Source: Molanna angustata
Lineage: Eukaryota; Arthropoda; Insecta; Trichoptera; Molannidae
Direction of reading: 5' to 3'
DNA length: 64,000 nt
NCBI GenBank assembly: GCA_963576475.1
Contig: OY754981.1
Coordinates: 32,960,132-33,024,131, forward strand
The translations under genes and the position numbers were made by a program. The stretch's first letter is position 1. Each line of letters opens with the position of its first letter. The notes under the pieces are model-generated. The model was not told the origin of the DNA. It did no database searches and saw only the letters and a program-made list of their open reading frames with translations. Shown here in pieces: positions 45,202 to 54,785 of this stretch.

Positions 45202-48200
45202 GTTATGCTGATCCCGTTGCCTGGGGAGAATATTTAAAATTTGTGAAACTGTTTTTGTCTACAGCCAATGTCGCACCGGTTATATGGGCCCGTAATGATG
45301 ATAGGAGACCATTTTTAAAATTTTATATAAAAAATGCTCTATATAATGGATTGCTTGATAGTGGTGCGTCTGTCTCATGTTTAAATAGTAAATATTTACA
45401 ATATTTTATTAATCAAGGTTATGTTGTTGAACATATTAATACTCGTATTGCTACTGCAAATAAGCAATTTCAGTCAATTACAAAAATGATCACCTTACCT
45501 GTCACGGTCGATGGTCAAACTGAATTAGTTAAATTTTTTATAGTTCAAGATTTGTCACCTGATTTTATTTTAGGTATAGATTGCTGGGTACAGTTTAATC
45601 TGGCCCCAAACTTATTTAAAAATGTCTTTATAAAAGGTAAAGAAAATAATGTTCATCATGTTGCCTCTATAAATACTCCTGAAAATTTATCTTCTGAGCA
45701 GCTTAAAAGATTGCAAATTGTTATAAAAGACTATGAAAATATTTCATTCGAAAAGAAAGGTCTTGGTAGAACCCACTTAGTAGAACATAAAATCATAACG
45801 ACGGGACCACCTATCAAACAAAGATATTATCCGATGTCACCTGTTCGTTTGAAACAATTGGAACAAGAATTAGATATGATGCTTGAACTAAATGTAGTAC
45901 AACCCTCTGTTTCAGCATGGTCGAACCCCGTGGTCATGGTTGCGAAGAAAGACGGGACTGCCAGGTTCTGTTTAGATTCTAGGAAGTTAAATGAAGTTAC
46001 GGTAAGAGATTCATACCCATTGCCTCATATACAGTCAATTTTACAAAACTTAAATGGTGCTAAGTTTATTAGTTCCTTAGATTTAGCTAAAAGTTTTTGG
46101 CAAGTCAGGTTGGAAGAGTCTTCCCGTGAAAAGACCAGTTTCGTAGTACCGGGACGAGGTCTATTTGAATTTGTAGTAATGCCATTTGGTTTAAAAAATA
46201 GTAGTGCTCAACAGCAGCGTCTGTCTGAACAATTATTTAATTATGAATTTGAAAAATCTGTATTTGTATTTGTTGATGACATAATCATTATGTCACCTGA
46301 TTTTGACTCGCATATTGCAACCTTAAATGCTGTTTTAAAGAAGTTAAAAGATGCTAATTTGACTATAAATTTGAAAAAATGTGAATTCTGTAGAAAAGAA
46401 TTAAAATATTTAGGTTACATTGTAGATGGTCAAGGTTTACGTACAGACCCCCAAAAAATTGAATCCATTGAAAAATTTCCACGTCCTAAATGTGCAAAGG
46501 ACGTACGTTCGTTTGTTGGTCTAGCATCTTATTATCGTAGATTCATCAAAAATTTTTCAACCTTATCAGCGCCATTAACCAAACTCACTGGTGGTAAAAA
46601 GGGTGTTAGTAATTTTGCATGGTCTGATGAAGCGGAAGCCGCATTCATCTCACTCAAGCAAGCCTTAATCACTGCTCCAGTGCTTGCAAATCCTGATTTT
46701 TCTCTTCCCTTTGAGTTACACACTGATGCCAGCACCATTGGTCTTGGCGCAGTGCTGTCTCAGATTCAAAATGGTGAAGAACATGCTATTGCATATTATT
46801 CCCGTACTCTAACAAAAGCTGAAAGTTCATATGCTATTACTGAACTGGAATTACTCTCAGTGTTAGAGTCAATTAGACACTTCAAGCCGTATATTGATGG
46901 TGCACAATTTAAAGTCATCACTGATCATTATAGTCTGAAGTGGTTGACCACTTTACAGAATCCATCTGGACGTCTAGCTAGATGGAGCACAGAGCTCTTG
47001 CAATATTCTTTTGTGGTAGAACATCGTAAAGGGAAATTTAACGTAGTGCCTGACGCTTTGTCAAGGATGGAGGTAGCTGCTTTGTCGAATAATGACGCTG
47101 AAAACATGGAAAATTCAGAATCCTCAGAGGATCCTTGGTATGACAGAGTTCTTAAAAACTGTCAAGATAGGCCGCAGGAGTTTCCTAATTTCTGCGTACG
47201 AGATGGTAAATTATTTCGCAATTCTAAAGTCAAATATGCACTTTTACAGGAGTTCTCTTGGAAAATTGTACCCACTAAGTCACAAAGAATCTCAATAATT
47301 AAAGCTCATCATGATGATGAAAATTCTGCTCATCTGGGCATTTTTAAAACATATAAAAAAATTCAACTCATGTATTACTGGCCTAAAATGTTCATAGATG
47401 TCAAAGACTATATAAATAAATGTGTTAATTGTAAAATGTTTAAGCACTACCAGCAAAAACCTGTAGGTTTAATGTCAAATAATAAGAAGGTAGAGAGGCC
47501 GATGAAAATGTTATCGTTAGATTTGGTGGGGCCCATTCCTAGATCCAAAGCTGGAAATATTTATATTTTTTCTGTGTTGGATGTCTTTACAAAGTTTATT
47601 TGGTTATTTCCTATAAAAAAAGCTAATGCTGAGTGTATAACGAGGGCGTTGGAAAATCATATATTTTTGCCACATGGTGTTCCTTCTGTTATTATAGCAG
47701 ATAATGGCGTACAATTCACGTCAAATAAATTCAAAGATTTGATTGCAAAATATAAAATTCAAAATTTACATTATACTGCTCTGTACAGTCCGCAAGTTAA
47801 TACGGTGGAGCGATATCATAGGACTGCAATCACAGCCTTAGCTGGTATGGTACACAATCATCAGCGAGACTGGTGTCAGTACATCATTCCAATATCAACA
47901 GCAATGAATGGTACAGTAAATATCTCAACGGGATATACACCTTATTTTCTTTTTCACGGTCGTGAACAAATTCTGTCAGGTGAGATGCATCAACGGTATC
48001 AACCTGGACCCATCTCAGTAGATGACATGCAAATAGAAAAGCCCCATGATTATGCTGAAATGCTAGATGAATTAAGAATTATTTTTTTTGAAGTTCAGAA
48101 GAATCTTATGTCAGCTTTTAAACGCAATGCCACTTTGTATAACAAAAATAGGGTCGAACGCTCTTATAATGTAGGTGACTTTGTCTACCGGAGAAATTTT

Positions 48201-48362
48201 GTAAACTCCAAAGGCGCTGAATTCTTTTCATCAAAATTAGCTCCACGCTTTGTTAGAAACAAAATTATAGCAAAAATATCACCTGTAGTTTATACATTAG
48301 CGAATGAACAAAATAAGTCTGTAGGGAACTTTCACATTAAGGATCTCTTAAAACCAGATTAA
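45156..48362 (+). CDS. pol: Pol polyprotein: protease, RT, RNase H, integrase (1,068 codons)
   Basis: This frame is reached by -1 frameshifting from gag; the GTG at 45243 is not used as a start in my reading. The aspartic protease has LLDSGAS (catalytic Asp codon 45357). Reverse transcriptase has SLDLAKSFWQ (Asp 46080), PFGLKNS and FVDD (Asp codons 46275, 46278). RNase H has TDAS (46725), Glu (46848), TDH (46923) and PDALSR (47052). Integrase has an HHCC finger (His about 47310 and 47331, Cys 47421 and 47430) and the triad Asp 47520, Asp 47700, Glu 47808, a D,D35E spacing. A weak GPY/F-like C-terminus (KLAPRF) follows, with no chromodomain. All catalytic residues are present and no internal stop is seen, so it may be active. 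FVDD differs from the commoner YLDD/YVDD. Confidence 0.92.
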   Translation, partial: FKKRAGTQGRSSSKLSYADPVAWGEYLKFVKLFLSTANVAPVIWARNDDRRPFLKFYIKNALYNGLLDSGASVSCLNSKYLQYFINQGYVVEHINTRIATANKQFQSITKMITLPVTVDGQTELVKFFIVQDLSPDFILGIDCWVQFNLAPNLFKNVFIKGKENNVHHVASINTPENLSSEQLKRLQIVIKDYENISFEKKGLGRTHLVEHKIITTGPPIKQRYYPMSPVRLKQLEQELDMMLELNVVQPSVSAWSNPVVMVAKKDGTARFCLDSRKLNEVTVRDSYPLPHIQSILQNLNGAKFISSLDLAKSFWQVRLEESSREKTSFVVPGRGLFEFVVMPFGLKNSSAQQQRLSEQLFNYEFEKSVFVFVDDIIIMSPDFDSHIATLNAVLKKLKDANLTINLKKCEFCRKELKYLGYIVDGQGLRTDPQKIESIEKFPRPKCAKDVRSFVGLASYYRRFIKNFSTLSAPLTKLTGGKKGVSNFAWSDEAEAAFISLKQALITAPVLANPDFSLPFELHTDASTIGLGAVLSQIQNGEEHAIAYYSRTLTKAESSYAITELELLSVLESIRHFKPYIDGAQFKVITDHYSLKWLTTLQNPSGRLARWSTELLQYSFVVEHRKGKFNVVPDALSRMEVAALSNNDAENMENSESSEDPWYDRVLKNCQDRPQEFPNFCVRDGKLFRNSKVKYALLQEFSWKIVPTKSQRISIIKAHHDDENSAHLGIFKTYKKIQLMYYWPKMFIDVKDYINKCVNCKMFKHYQQKPVGLMSNNKKVERPMKMLSLDLVGPIPRSKAGNIYIFSVLDVFTKFIWLFPIKKANAECITRALENHIFLPHGVPSVIIADNGVQFTSNKFKDLIAKYKIQNLHYTALYSPQVNTVERYHRTAITALAGMVHNHQRDWCQYIIPISTAMNGTVNISTGYTPYFLFHGREQILSGEMHQRYQPGPISVDDMQIEKPHDYAEMLDELRIIFFEVQKNLMSAFKRNATLYNKNRVERSYNVGDFVYRRNFVNSKGAEFFSSKLAPRFVRNKIIAKISPVVYTLANEQNKSVGNFHIKDLLKPD
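45159..45165 (+). promoter_or_regulatory. -1 ribosomal frameshift site A_AAA_AAC
   Basis: In the gag frame the codons are TCA AAA AAC GGG, so the heptamer sits in the canonical X_XXY_YYZ register. The pol frame is open from 45156, through the heptamer, to 48362, with no ATG needed. Nine bases downstream, CCCAGG (45175-45180) can pair with CCTGGG (45220-45225), and CGGG (45165-45168) with CCCG (45213-45216), giving a possible stimulatory stem or pseudoknot. Same heptamer as several retroviral gag-pro sites. Confidence 0.8.
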
Positions 48363-48562
48363 TATTAAATTTTTTTGATGTCTGTATCATCAGTATGATA
48401 CAACGGTATCATATAATTTGTATGTTTTCATTGCCAATACATGACATCCATATCTGCTTAATGCTATTATCATTCTCAGGATTATAATATGTCAGATGAC
48501 CAAATTAATCAAGCATTGATAAATGTTTACACTGTAAATATACTGTTTTTTTTTATAATGAG

Positions 48563-48631
48563 AAATTTCTCGAGGAACATATTGGTACTCTGATGGCATA
48601 TGTTTAATATGATGGGTTCCTCGACAAATTT
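48563..48631 (+). other. Hairpin with 16-bp arms, LTR element 3' region
   Basis: AAATTTCTCGAGGAAC (48563-48578) is matched inversely by GTTCCTCGACAAATTT (48616-48631) with one mismatch, around a 37-base loop. ATCAT/ATGAT palindromes lie about 150 bases upstream, just after the pol stop. Confidence 0.6.
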
Positions 48632-49285
48632 AAATTTAATTATATTGTGGGGAATGCTGTGATGGAGTATTTCTTCACAATATTGAGATGTCATATACTT
48701 TTGTTTTCATTCAGATGAGTTAGTTCTATTTTTATGTCAAAATTTGTAGAGCTACATTGTACTTGCTTTTTTATATTAAAATGTTATCCTATATTGTTTA
48801 GATGTTGGACTATAAAACTGATATTTTCCAAGGAAAATTGTCTAGTATATGTCATACAGATTGTGTTGATGGTAAATATGATCCTGAATGAAAACCTAAG
48901 TATATCAATTTGATAAAAGTTTATATCTAGAGCTCCTTTTTATTTCATGTAGGTTACTGTATAATATGTAATGTTCTTGTTTATGAATACCAATTTCATA
49001 TTGTAATATGAAATTGATTGTTATATGTCATGGTATAACTTAAAATACTGAAATGCCACTATATTCTGTTTTTTTTATTACAATATTAGGAAATTTATTT
49101 GAAAATTCACTCGTTTTTCTATCATATAAGAGTTATATCTATGGTATCACGTGCATGGAATGCCATGGTCTTCTTCCAGATAACTGTGTCGACCAACTCA
49201 GTTATCGTAGACTGCATCTGGAGATTTAGTTTGGTCAACTAGATGTCTGATGTAATCAAAACGAAGAGACTCTGATCATTGTCTG

Positions 49286-49690
49286 TCACATGAGATACAT
49301 GAGCTGACACACTTGGTGTGCGATAGAAGAAATTACAAATTATTGAACGTTATCAATTTTCTCAAATCTTATCATTCTGTAGACTATTTTTTTATAACCT
49401 TGCATGGACTAGTGTCCTTAATCATAACAAAGAGACACTGTCACATGAGATACATGAGGTGACACACTTGGTGTGCGATAGAAGATATTACAAATTATTG
49501 AATGTTACAAATTTTCTCAATTCTTGTCATTTTGTAGATTATTTTTTATATAATTTTGTATGTACTAGTGTCCTTAATCATGACGAAGAGACACTGTTAC
49601 ATGACATACATGAGGAGACACACTTGCTGTGCAATAGAAAGAGTTACAATTTATTAGACGTTATAAATTTTATTAAATTTAGTCATTAGA
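49286..49690 (+). repeat. ~155-bp tandem repeat, 2.6 copies, in LTR element 3' region
   Basis: TCACATGAGATACATGAG-like words start at 49286, 49441 and 49597 (periods 155 and 156). Each unit has ACACACTTGGTGTGCGATAG, a TTACAAATTATTGAA-like block, GTAGA-TATTTTTT, and CTAGTGTCCTTAATCAT with AAGAGACACTGT. The frame at 49459-49689 translates these units (THLVCDRRYYK then THLLCNRKSYN), but the 155-base step breaks a common frame, so I do not call a protein. Confidence 0.85.
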
Positions 49691-50015
49691 TATTACATTT
49701 CTGATGTTCTGTCTAGCTGATGCTTTTATGTATGACATATTGGGTAATCTATTACCAAACCTGATCTCTAATACCATGATATATAACAACATTTTAGTTA
49801 AGATTGAATTCTGTTATGATCAAAATAGTGTAATGCAAATTCGATATTGGACTTATCACATTCTTGAAATATTAATTTTAAAATTGCATTATATTATTAT
49901 TTGTTATGGAGAAATAAGATGCTGGTATAAAATTTCTTTTGTTTAATATAAAAATGTTTTTCATCTGGGATCAAAGTGGATAAATTTTATGCATTTATCT
50001 TCCCGATGAATTTTC

Positions 50016-50055
50016 TTATCATGGGTAAGGTGTTTATAGGAGGTACTCATGATAA
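50016..50055 (+). other. Hairpin H1 in LTR element 3' region
   Basis: TTATCATGGGTA pairs with TACTCATGATAA (one G-U pair) around the loop AGGTGTTTATAGGAGG. A sister hairpin at 50293-50333 keeps the loop and the pairing but has different stem bases. Confidence 0.65.
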
Positions 50056-50292
50056 CTGATGTTTATAGTTATTGATAATGATTATTAAAATAATGATATT
50101 TTACATTTGCTATGTCTGACACATAAATCTTTCATAGACAAATTTACATGTTAGCTTTCACATTTCTTGGCTTACAATTAAGACTTACATGTATGATACT
50201 GAGCTAAGCTCACAATTTGATATGATGACTATGATGCTGTTTTAACTGGGAAAATATTCTGAACTTTAAATTTTCCCTATGATGAAATTTTT

Positions 50293-50333
50293 TTATCGTG
50301 AGTTAAGGTGTTTATAGGATGGACTCACGATAA
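50293..50333 (+). other. Hairpin H2 in LTR element 3' region
   Basis: TTATCGTGAGT pairs perfectly with ACTCACGATAA around TAAGGTGTTTATAGGATGG. Compared with H1 (277 bases upstream), A-U pairs in the stem are replaced by G-C on both arms. The loop core GGTGTTTATAGGA is unchanged. Confidence 0.65.
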
Positions 50334-51018
50334 CTGTATCACGCTTGAAGATACATGGTATCTGAGTGATTCTGTTTCAACATGAGAGCCTCTTCCGCAG
50401 ATTCTAGCTCACAATGAGAATTAGCACAAATGATAGCTAATCCAAGCTCACAATATGGAGACAAGACGAAAAGCTAAGATGGGGTTTCCTTAGTTTTCCA
50501 TCGATAAAAAAAAAAATAATGAACGCTTCTCGGGAGTGTCATTGAAGGGGTTAAATAATCAAACGTGAGTGGACTGAAAACGTTCACCACCAGATCTGTA
50601 AATACTGTATTATAATTGTTATTACGTCTGTTTTATGAACAGAGGGGTTTCATTTAAATGAATAGTAATCTTGACAGCAAGTATGTCAAAATTTGGAATT
50701 TTTATTTAATATGAAAATTTTCTGTTTCAGCTAGTTTAAGAATTTTATATATTTTTATGGTGGATAATTTTTGTTATTTTTATTATGTAACTGTTCCAGA
50801 TCTGCCACCAGTTATTTAAATGACAAGGATATGTCGTTATCAGCGACATAGACTTATGTCATTTGAACTCTAACATTTTCCTTATCCTTAAATTGTAGGT
50901 GTTTTTCCTCGCGGGATTCGGTTGAGTTGGAGAACATGGGACTTATGCCAGTTATATTCACTAATTTCTGTTTTTCAAATTTACTATCAAAACACTTTTT
51001 TTTCTTTTTTTTGTTAAC

Positions 51019-51028
51019 AGAGGAGGTA
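51019..51028 (+). other. Polypurine tract
   Basis: AGAGGAGGTA lies directly before the 3' LTR (TGTGACG at 51029), after a T-rich stretch. It is the expected primer site for plus-strand DNA synthesis. It is short, but purine tracts of this size are usual in the group. Confidence 0.75.
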
Positions 51029-52311
51029 TGTGACGTTATTTTGTATTTACACGTCACTATTTAATAATTTTAATTTAATGTTAATAAAAATGTCTTAAAC
51101 GAACGCACTTCGCAATATTGGCAATATTTCTAAAAAAAGTTGTAAGGCGAACACAGCCGTGAACGGATTAGCTAGGCGGGTCGAAATATCTATGCCTTTC
51201 TTTTGCAACGCTGACAGCCGACACGATGTGTCACATAGCGCCAAAGAGCTTGGCGAACATGAAAATACCCAGCAAAGACTGGAAATATAAATTTAAAGGA
51301 GGCTGGGTAAGTTCTCTATCTAATTTCATCGATCCTCGTCTATATAAAATATCTGGCATGAGTCACGTTCGCTAATTTAGCTGAATTCTTGCAGGAAATA
51401 TAACCGCCTCCTTTGACCTTTGCCTTTGACCTTTGTCTTTTGTCCTTTGCTTCTTTGTTCCTTGCTTCCTTGCTTCTTTGCTTTCTTCTTTACTATCTTT
51501 GTCTTGTTTGTTCATGCTGTCTTGTCATCATTCTTCAACATTGGTGTACTTTACTATGTACACCATGGATGACTGAAAATGAATGGTTTTAAATATCATG
51601 GTTGGTGCATGCTCATATTTGCACATCATGACTTGATAATGACTAAAACACCTGTAAATTGTACTTCAAATCGACGTAAATACTACGATGGTAGTTTTCT
51701 TCAACAATTGTATCTGCTGATCATCTCCAAGAAGATGGAAATTCCTAAAACTGTTTCATTTCTTGATTATTATAAAAAAAAACATATGAAATACTGATAT
51801 CATTTGAAAATTTAGTTGAATCTGTTTAATTATGTCATGTCTGATATTTCTTTTTATTATACACCACATGGTCTAGAAAAACATTTAAAAACTTGTAAAT
51901 TGTAATTTAAGAATTAAATTATTTTATTAAAATGTCAAATATTTAGCTTAGTTCAGGTAACGTAGATAACTGTATCATATTTAACACTCCTTGCCAACCA
52001 TGATAACAATAAATTGTAATTTCTTTTGTACTTATGCGTTTCTTTCATCGCTCAATCTTACCCACATCATATCTGACTCAGCTTTCATGTTTTCCTTGCT
52101 GTTGTATTGAACAGAAAATTCTTATTTGATACTTAAATATATTCTTTTTTTTGTCTTAATCAATAAACAACACGCTCTGAGATACTGAGATATTTGCATT
52201 ATTTTATACGAGTCTCATTGCAATATCGCTGACTGCTGGTGGTAAGGTTTTATGGTGAGTATACTTTTAGCTTCTCTTTTTTCTTTTCTCATACACCACC
52301 ATACCCTTGCA
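51029..52311 (+). repeat. 3' LTR (1,283 bp)
   Basis: Same sequence as 40512-41792 apart from the few changes listed there; two extra bases near its 3' end make it 1,283 bp. It carries the TATA-like box (51341-51349) and AATAAA (52162-52167). Flanking AATATATAGAAC at its right is the continuation of the interrupted family F MITE. Confidence 0.93.
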
Positions 52312-52492
52312 ATATATAGAACATTCAAAAATTACATTGAAAAGGGAACTCAATAAGAAGGCATAATTGGTGAACGTTGTGCAAGCGCATAAAGTGATCA
52401 CGTAAACCAGCCGATGACAGGTCATGAGCCCTGTATGTTCCTTGAGTTCCTGTTTCTTCTATAATATCCTAACTTTGTCTTATCCTAATTTG
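52312..52492. mobile_element. Family F MITE, right part, split by the LTR element
   Basis: ATATAGAACATTCAAAAATT, GGCATAATTGGTGAACGTTG, AAGTGATCACGTAAACCAGC and GATGACAGGTC follow the family F order exactly from the point where the left part stops. The terminal arm is degraded (CTAACTTTGTCTTATCC). It is the other half of 40093-40511. Confidence 0.75.
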
Positions 52493-52625
52493 TCAATAAA
52501 AATTTCATCTCCTATATGTTTTCTCGCTGAAAATCGACCGCTAGTTGTGATGTGTAGATGAAAGACCGAGAACAGGGTGGTCTCTGATTTTTTTTCAAAT
52601 AATTGGTATCCTGTGACTTAGATTT

Positions 52626-52846
52626 CATTCATACCATCACGGCGTGTCACATTAAGTGGGTTACTATCTAAAAGAAGGAAGGATACACCAGTCTTGACAC
52701 AATTAAACAGGCACTACATACAGAATGGATGGTGAACTTCATTGCTGAACTATGTTCATTATGTGGAATGTTATTTTAATGTCGATTACAATACTCTTAT
52801 AGTGCGATCCGAAAATGATGTCAAACCCATTATAAAATATTTTTTC
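52626..52846 (-). mobile_element. SINE-like family C, degraded copy
   Basis: CATACCATCACGGCGTGTCAC, a CACACCAGTCTTGACACAA block, GGCACTACATACAGAATGGA and GGTGAACTTCATTGCTGAAC follow family C order with deletions. The 58-bp array begins where this copy ends. Confidence 0.6.
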
Positions 52847-54238
52847 TATATGACATCGACTAATTTTGTCTCTATGATCTGCAGGGTTACTCATGAAGTG
52901 GATTGATATGACATCGACTAATTTTGTCTCTATGATCTGCAGGGTTACTCATGAAGTTGATTGATATGACATCGACTAATTTTGTCTCTATGATCTGCAA
53001 GGTTACTCATGAAGTTGATTGATATGACATCGACTAATTTTGTCTCTATGATCTGCAGGGTTACTCATGAAGTGGATTGATATGACATCGACTAATTTTG
53101 TCTCTATGATCTGCAAGGTTATTCATGAAGTTGATTGATATGACATCGACTAATTTTGTCTCTATGATCTGCAAGGTTACTCATGAAGTTGATTGATATG
53201 ACATCGACTAATTTTGTCTCTATGATCTGCAGGGTTACTCATGAAGTGGATTGATATGACATCGACTAATTTTGTCTCTATGATCTGCAGGGTTACTCAT
53301 GAAGTTGATTGATATGACATCGACTAATTTTGTCTCTATGATCTGCAGGGTTACTCATGAAGTTGATTGATATGACATCGACTAATTTTGTCTCTATGAT
53401 CTGCAAGGTTACTCATGAAGTTGATTGATATGACATCGACTAATTTTGTCTCTATGATCTGCAGGGTTACTCATGAAGTGGATTGATATGACATCGACTA
53501 ATTTTGTCTCTATGATCTGCAGGGTTACTCATGAAGTGGATTGATATGACATCGACTAATTTTGTCTCTATGATCTGCAAGGTTACTCATGAAGTTGAAT
53601 GATATGACATCGACTAATTTTGTCTCTATGATCTGCAAGGTTACTCATGAAGTTGATTGATATGACATCGACTAATTTTGTCTCTATGATCTGCAGGGTT
53701 ACTCATGAAGTGGATTGATATGACATCGACTAATTTTGTCTCTATGATCTGCAGGGTTACTCATGAAGTTGATTGATATGACATCGACTAATTTTGTCTC
53801 TATGATCTGCAGGGTTACTCATGAAGTTGATTGATATGACATCGGCTAATTTTGTCTCTATGATCTGCAAGGTTACTCATGAAGTTGATTGATATGACAT
53901 CGACTAATTTTGTCTCTATGATCTGCAGGGTTACTCATGAAGTGGATTGATATGACATCGACTAATTTTGTCTCTATGATCTGCAAGGTTACTCATGAAG
54001 TTGATTGATATGACATCGACTAATTTTGTCTCTATGATCTGCAGGGTTACTCATGAAGTGGATTGATATGACATCGACTAATTTTGTCTCTATGATCTGC
54101 AAGGTTTCTCATGAAGTTGATTGATATGACATCGACTAATTTTGTCTCTATGATCTGCAAGGTTACTCATGAAGTTGATTGATATGACATCGACTAATTT
54201 TGTCTCTATGATCTGCAGGGATACTCATGAAGTTGATT
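52847..54238. repeat. 58-bp tandem array, 24 units
   Basis: The unit starts GATATGACATCGACTAATTT, continues TGTCTCTATGATCTGCAGGG and TTACTCATGA, and ends AGTGGATT. 1,392 bases are exactly 24 x 58, with no length change. Two sites vary in a linked way: CAGGG or CAAGG, and GTGG or GTTG. Three haplotypes occur (G-G, G-T, A-T); CAAGG with GTGG is never seen. Units 7-10 and 15-18 show the same haplotype order. No unit-length open frame of interest. Confidence 0.97.
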
Positions 54239-54300
54239 TAAATAAAATTATGATCAGCTTCAGACTTGAGCAACCTTTGTAGTTAAAATTAATTTAATGA

Positions 54301-54463
54301 TCTTCTTCTTCTTCCGGTGCCATGTCAGGAACCCCCGACGTCGGCTATCACTCTGGCAAATCCCTCTCTGCCTGTGCTGCCCGGAATATCTGTTCCACGG
54401 TCCTGAAGCCTGTCCATTCCCTAATGTTGCGCAGCCAGGACATCTGTCTCCTTCCGAATACTA
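54301..54463 (-). pseudogene. LINE 3' fragment with GAA-rich tail
   Basis: On the minus strand it encodes GRRQMSWLRNIREWTG, then IFRAAQAERD and a stop, the same terminal block as the LINE pieces at 38815 and 39424. It ends in a GGAAGAAGAAGAAGATCA tail (CTTCTTCTTCC on the plus strand). 5'-truncated and dead. Confidence 0.75.
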
Positions 54464-54672
54464 GATAAACATAAACTGGTGTACAAACTAGGCTATCCCG
54501 TGCTGTCAACCATCAGTTATTAAAAATGTGCAAACATACGCACCCAACAATAATACAACAAGTAATAATAGTCTTCATCGAATATATTTTACTGGGAACA
54601 AATATGTCAAAGGAGGCAACATAATGACACAAAAATATATTAAATTCGGTTAATTGGTTAATTCCAAAAAAT

Positions 54673-54785
54673 GTTAGTTCGAATAATTTGCTTTCGGACA
54701 ATTGTCATTCTGATAATTGATTTTCGAAAAATTGTTATTCGTACAATTGCGCATTCGAACAATTGTGTTTCGAAGAATTTTCATG
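54673..54785. repeat. Degenerate ~16-bp tandem repeat
   Basis: Words of the form TTCG-ACAATTG- recur about seven times (TTCGAATAATTTG, TTCGGACAATTG, TTCGAAAAATTG, TTCGTACAATTG, TTCGAACAATTG, TTCGAAGAATT) with steps of 15-17 bases. Confidence 0.7.

Larger units (their letters stand above)
48363..51018 (+). other. Long 3' region without recognisable env
   Basis: 2.66 kb separates pol from the polypurine tract. No frame above about 80 codons exists and none shows an envelope-like signal peptide, furin site or membrane anchor. Because the LTRs are nearly identical, this region has not had time to decay since insertion, so it was probably already non-coding in the transposing copy. It holds a 155-bp tandem repeat and three notable hairpins. 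Confidence 0.75.
40512..52311 (+). mobile_element. Ty3/gypsy-type LTR retrotransposon, 11.8 kb, apparently young
   Basis: The element has two LTRs, primer-binding site, long leader, gag, -1 frameshift site, pol (protease, RT, RNase H, integrase in that order, which defines the Ty3/gypsy arrangement), a 2.7-kb 3' region and a polypurine tract. ATAT flanks both sides (40508-40511, 52312-52315), consistent with a 4-bp target duplication, though inside an AT run. The LTRs differ by about five substitutions and two single-base indels over 1.28 kb (about 0.4%), so insertion was recent. gag and pol lack internal stops. No env is recognised. It interrupts an older MITE of family F. Confidence 0.93.

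Noticed and set aside
45243..45245. Pol starting at 45243
   Set aside because: The codon is GTG and the same frame is open upstream to 45156 across a canonical slippery site, so frameshifting is the better explanation.
49459..49946. Small frames after pol as a possible env
   Set aside because: No signal peptide, cleavage site or membrane anchor; they overlap a tandem repeat whose period breaks the frame.
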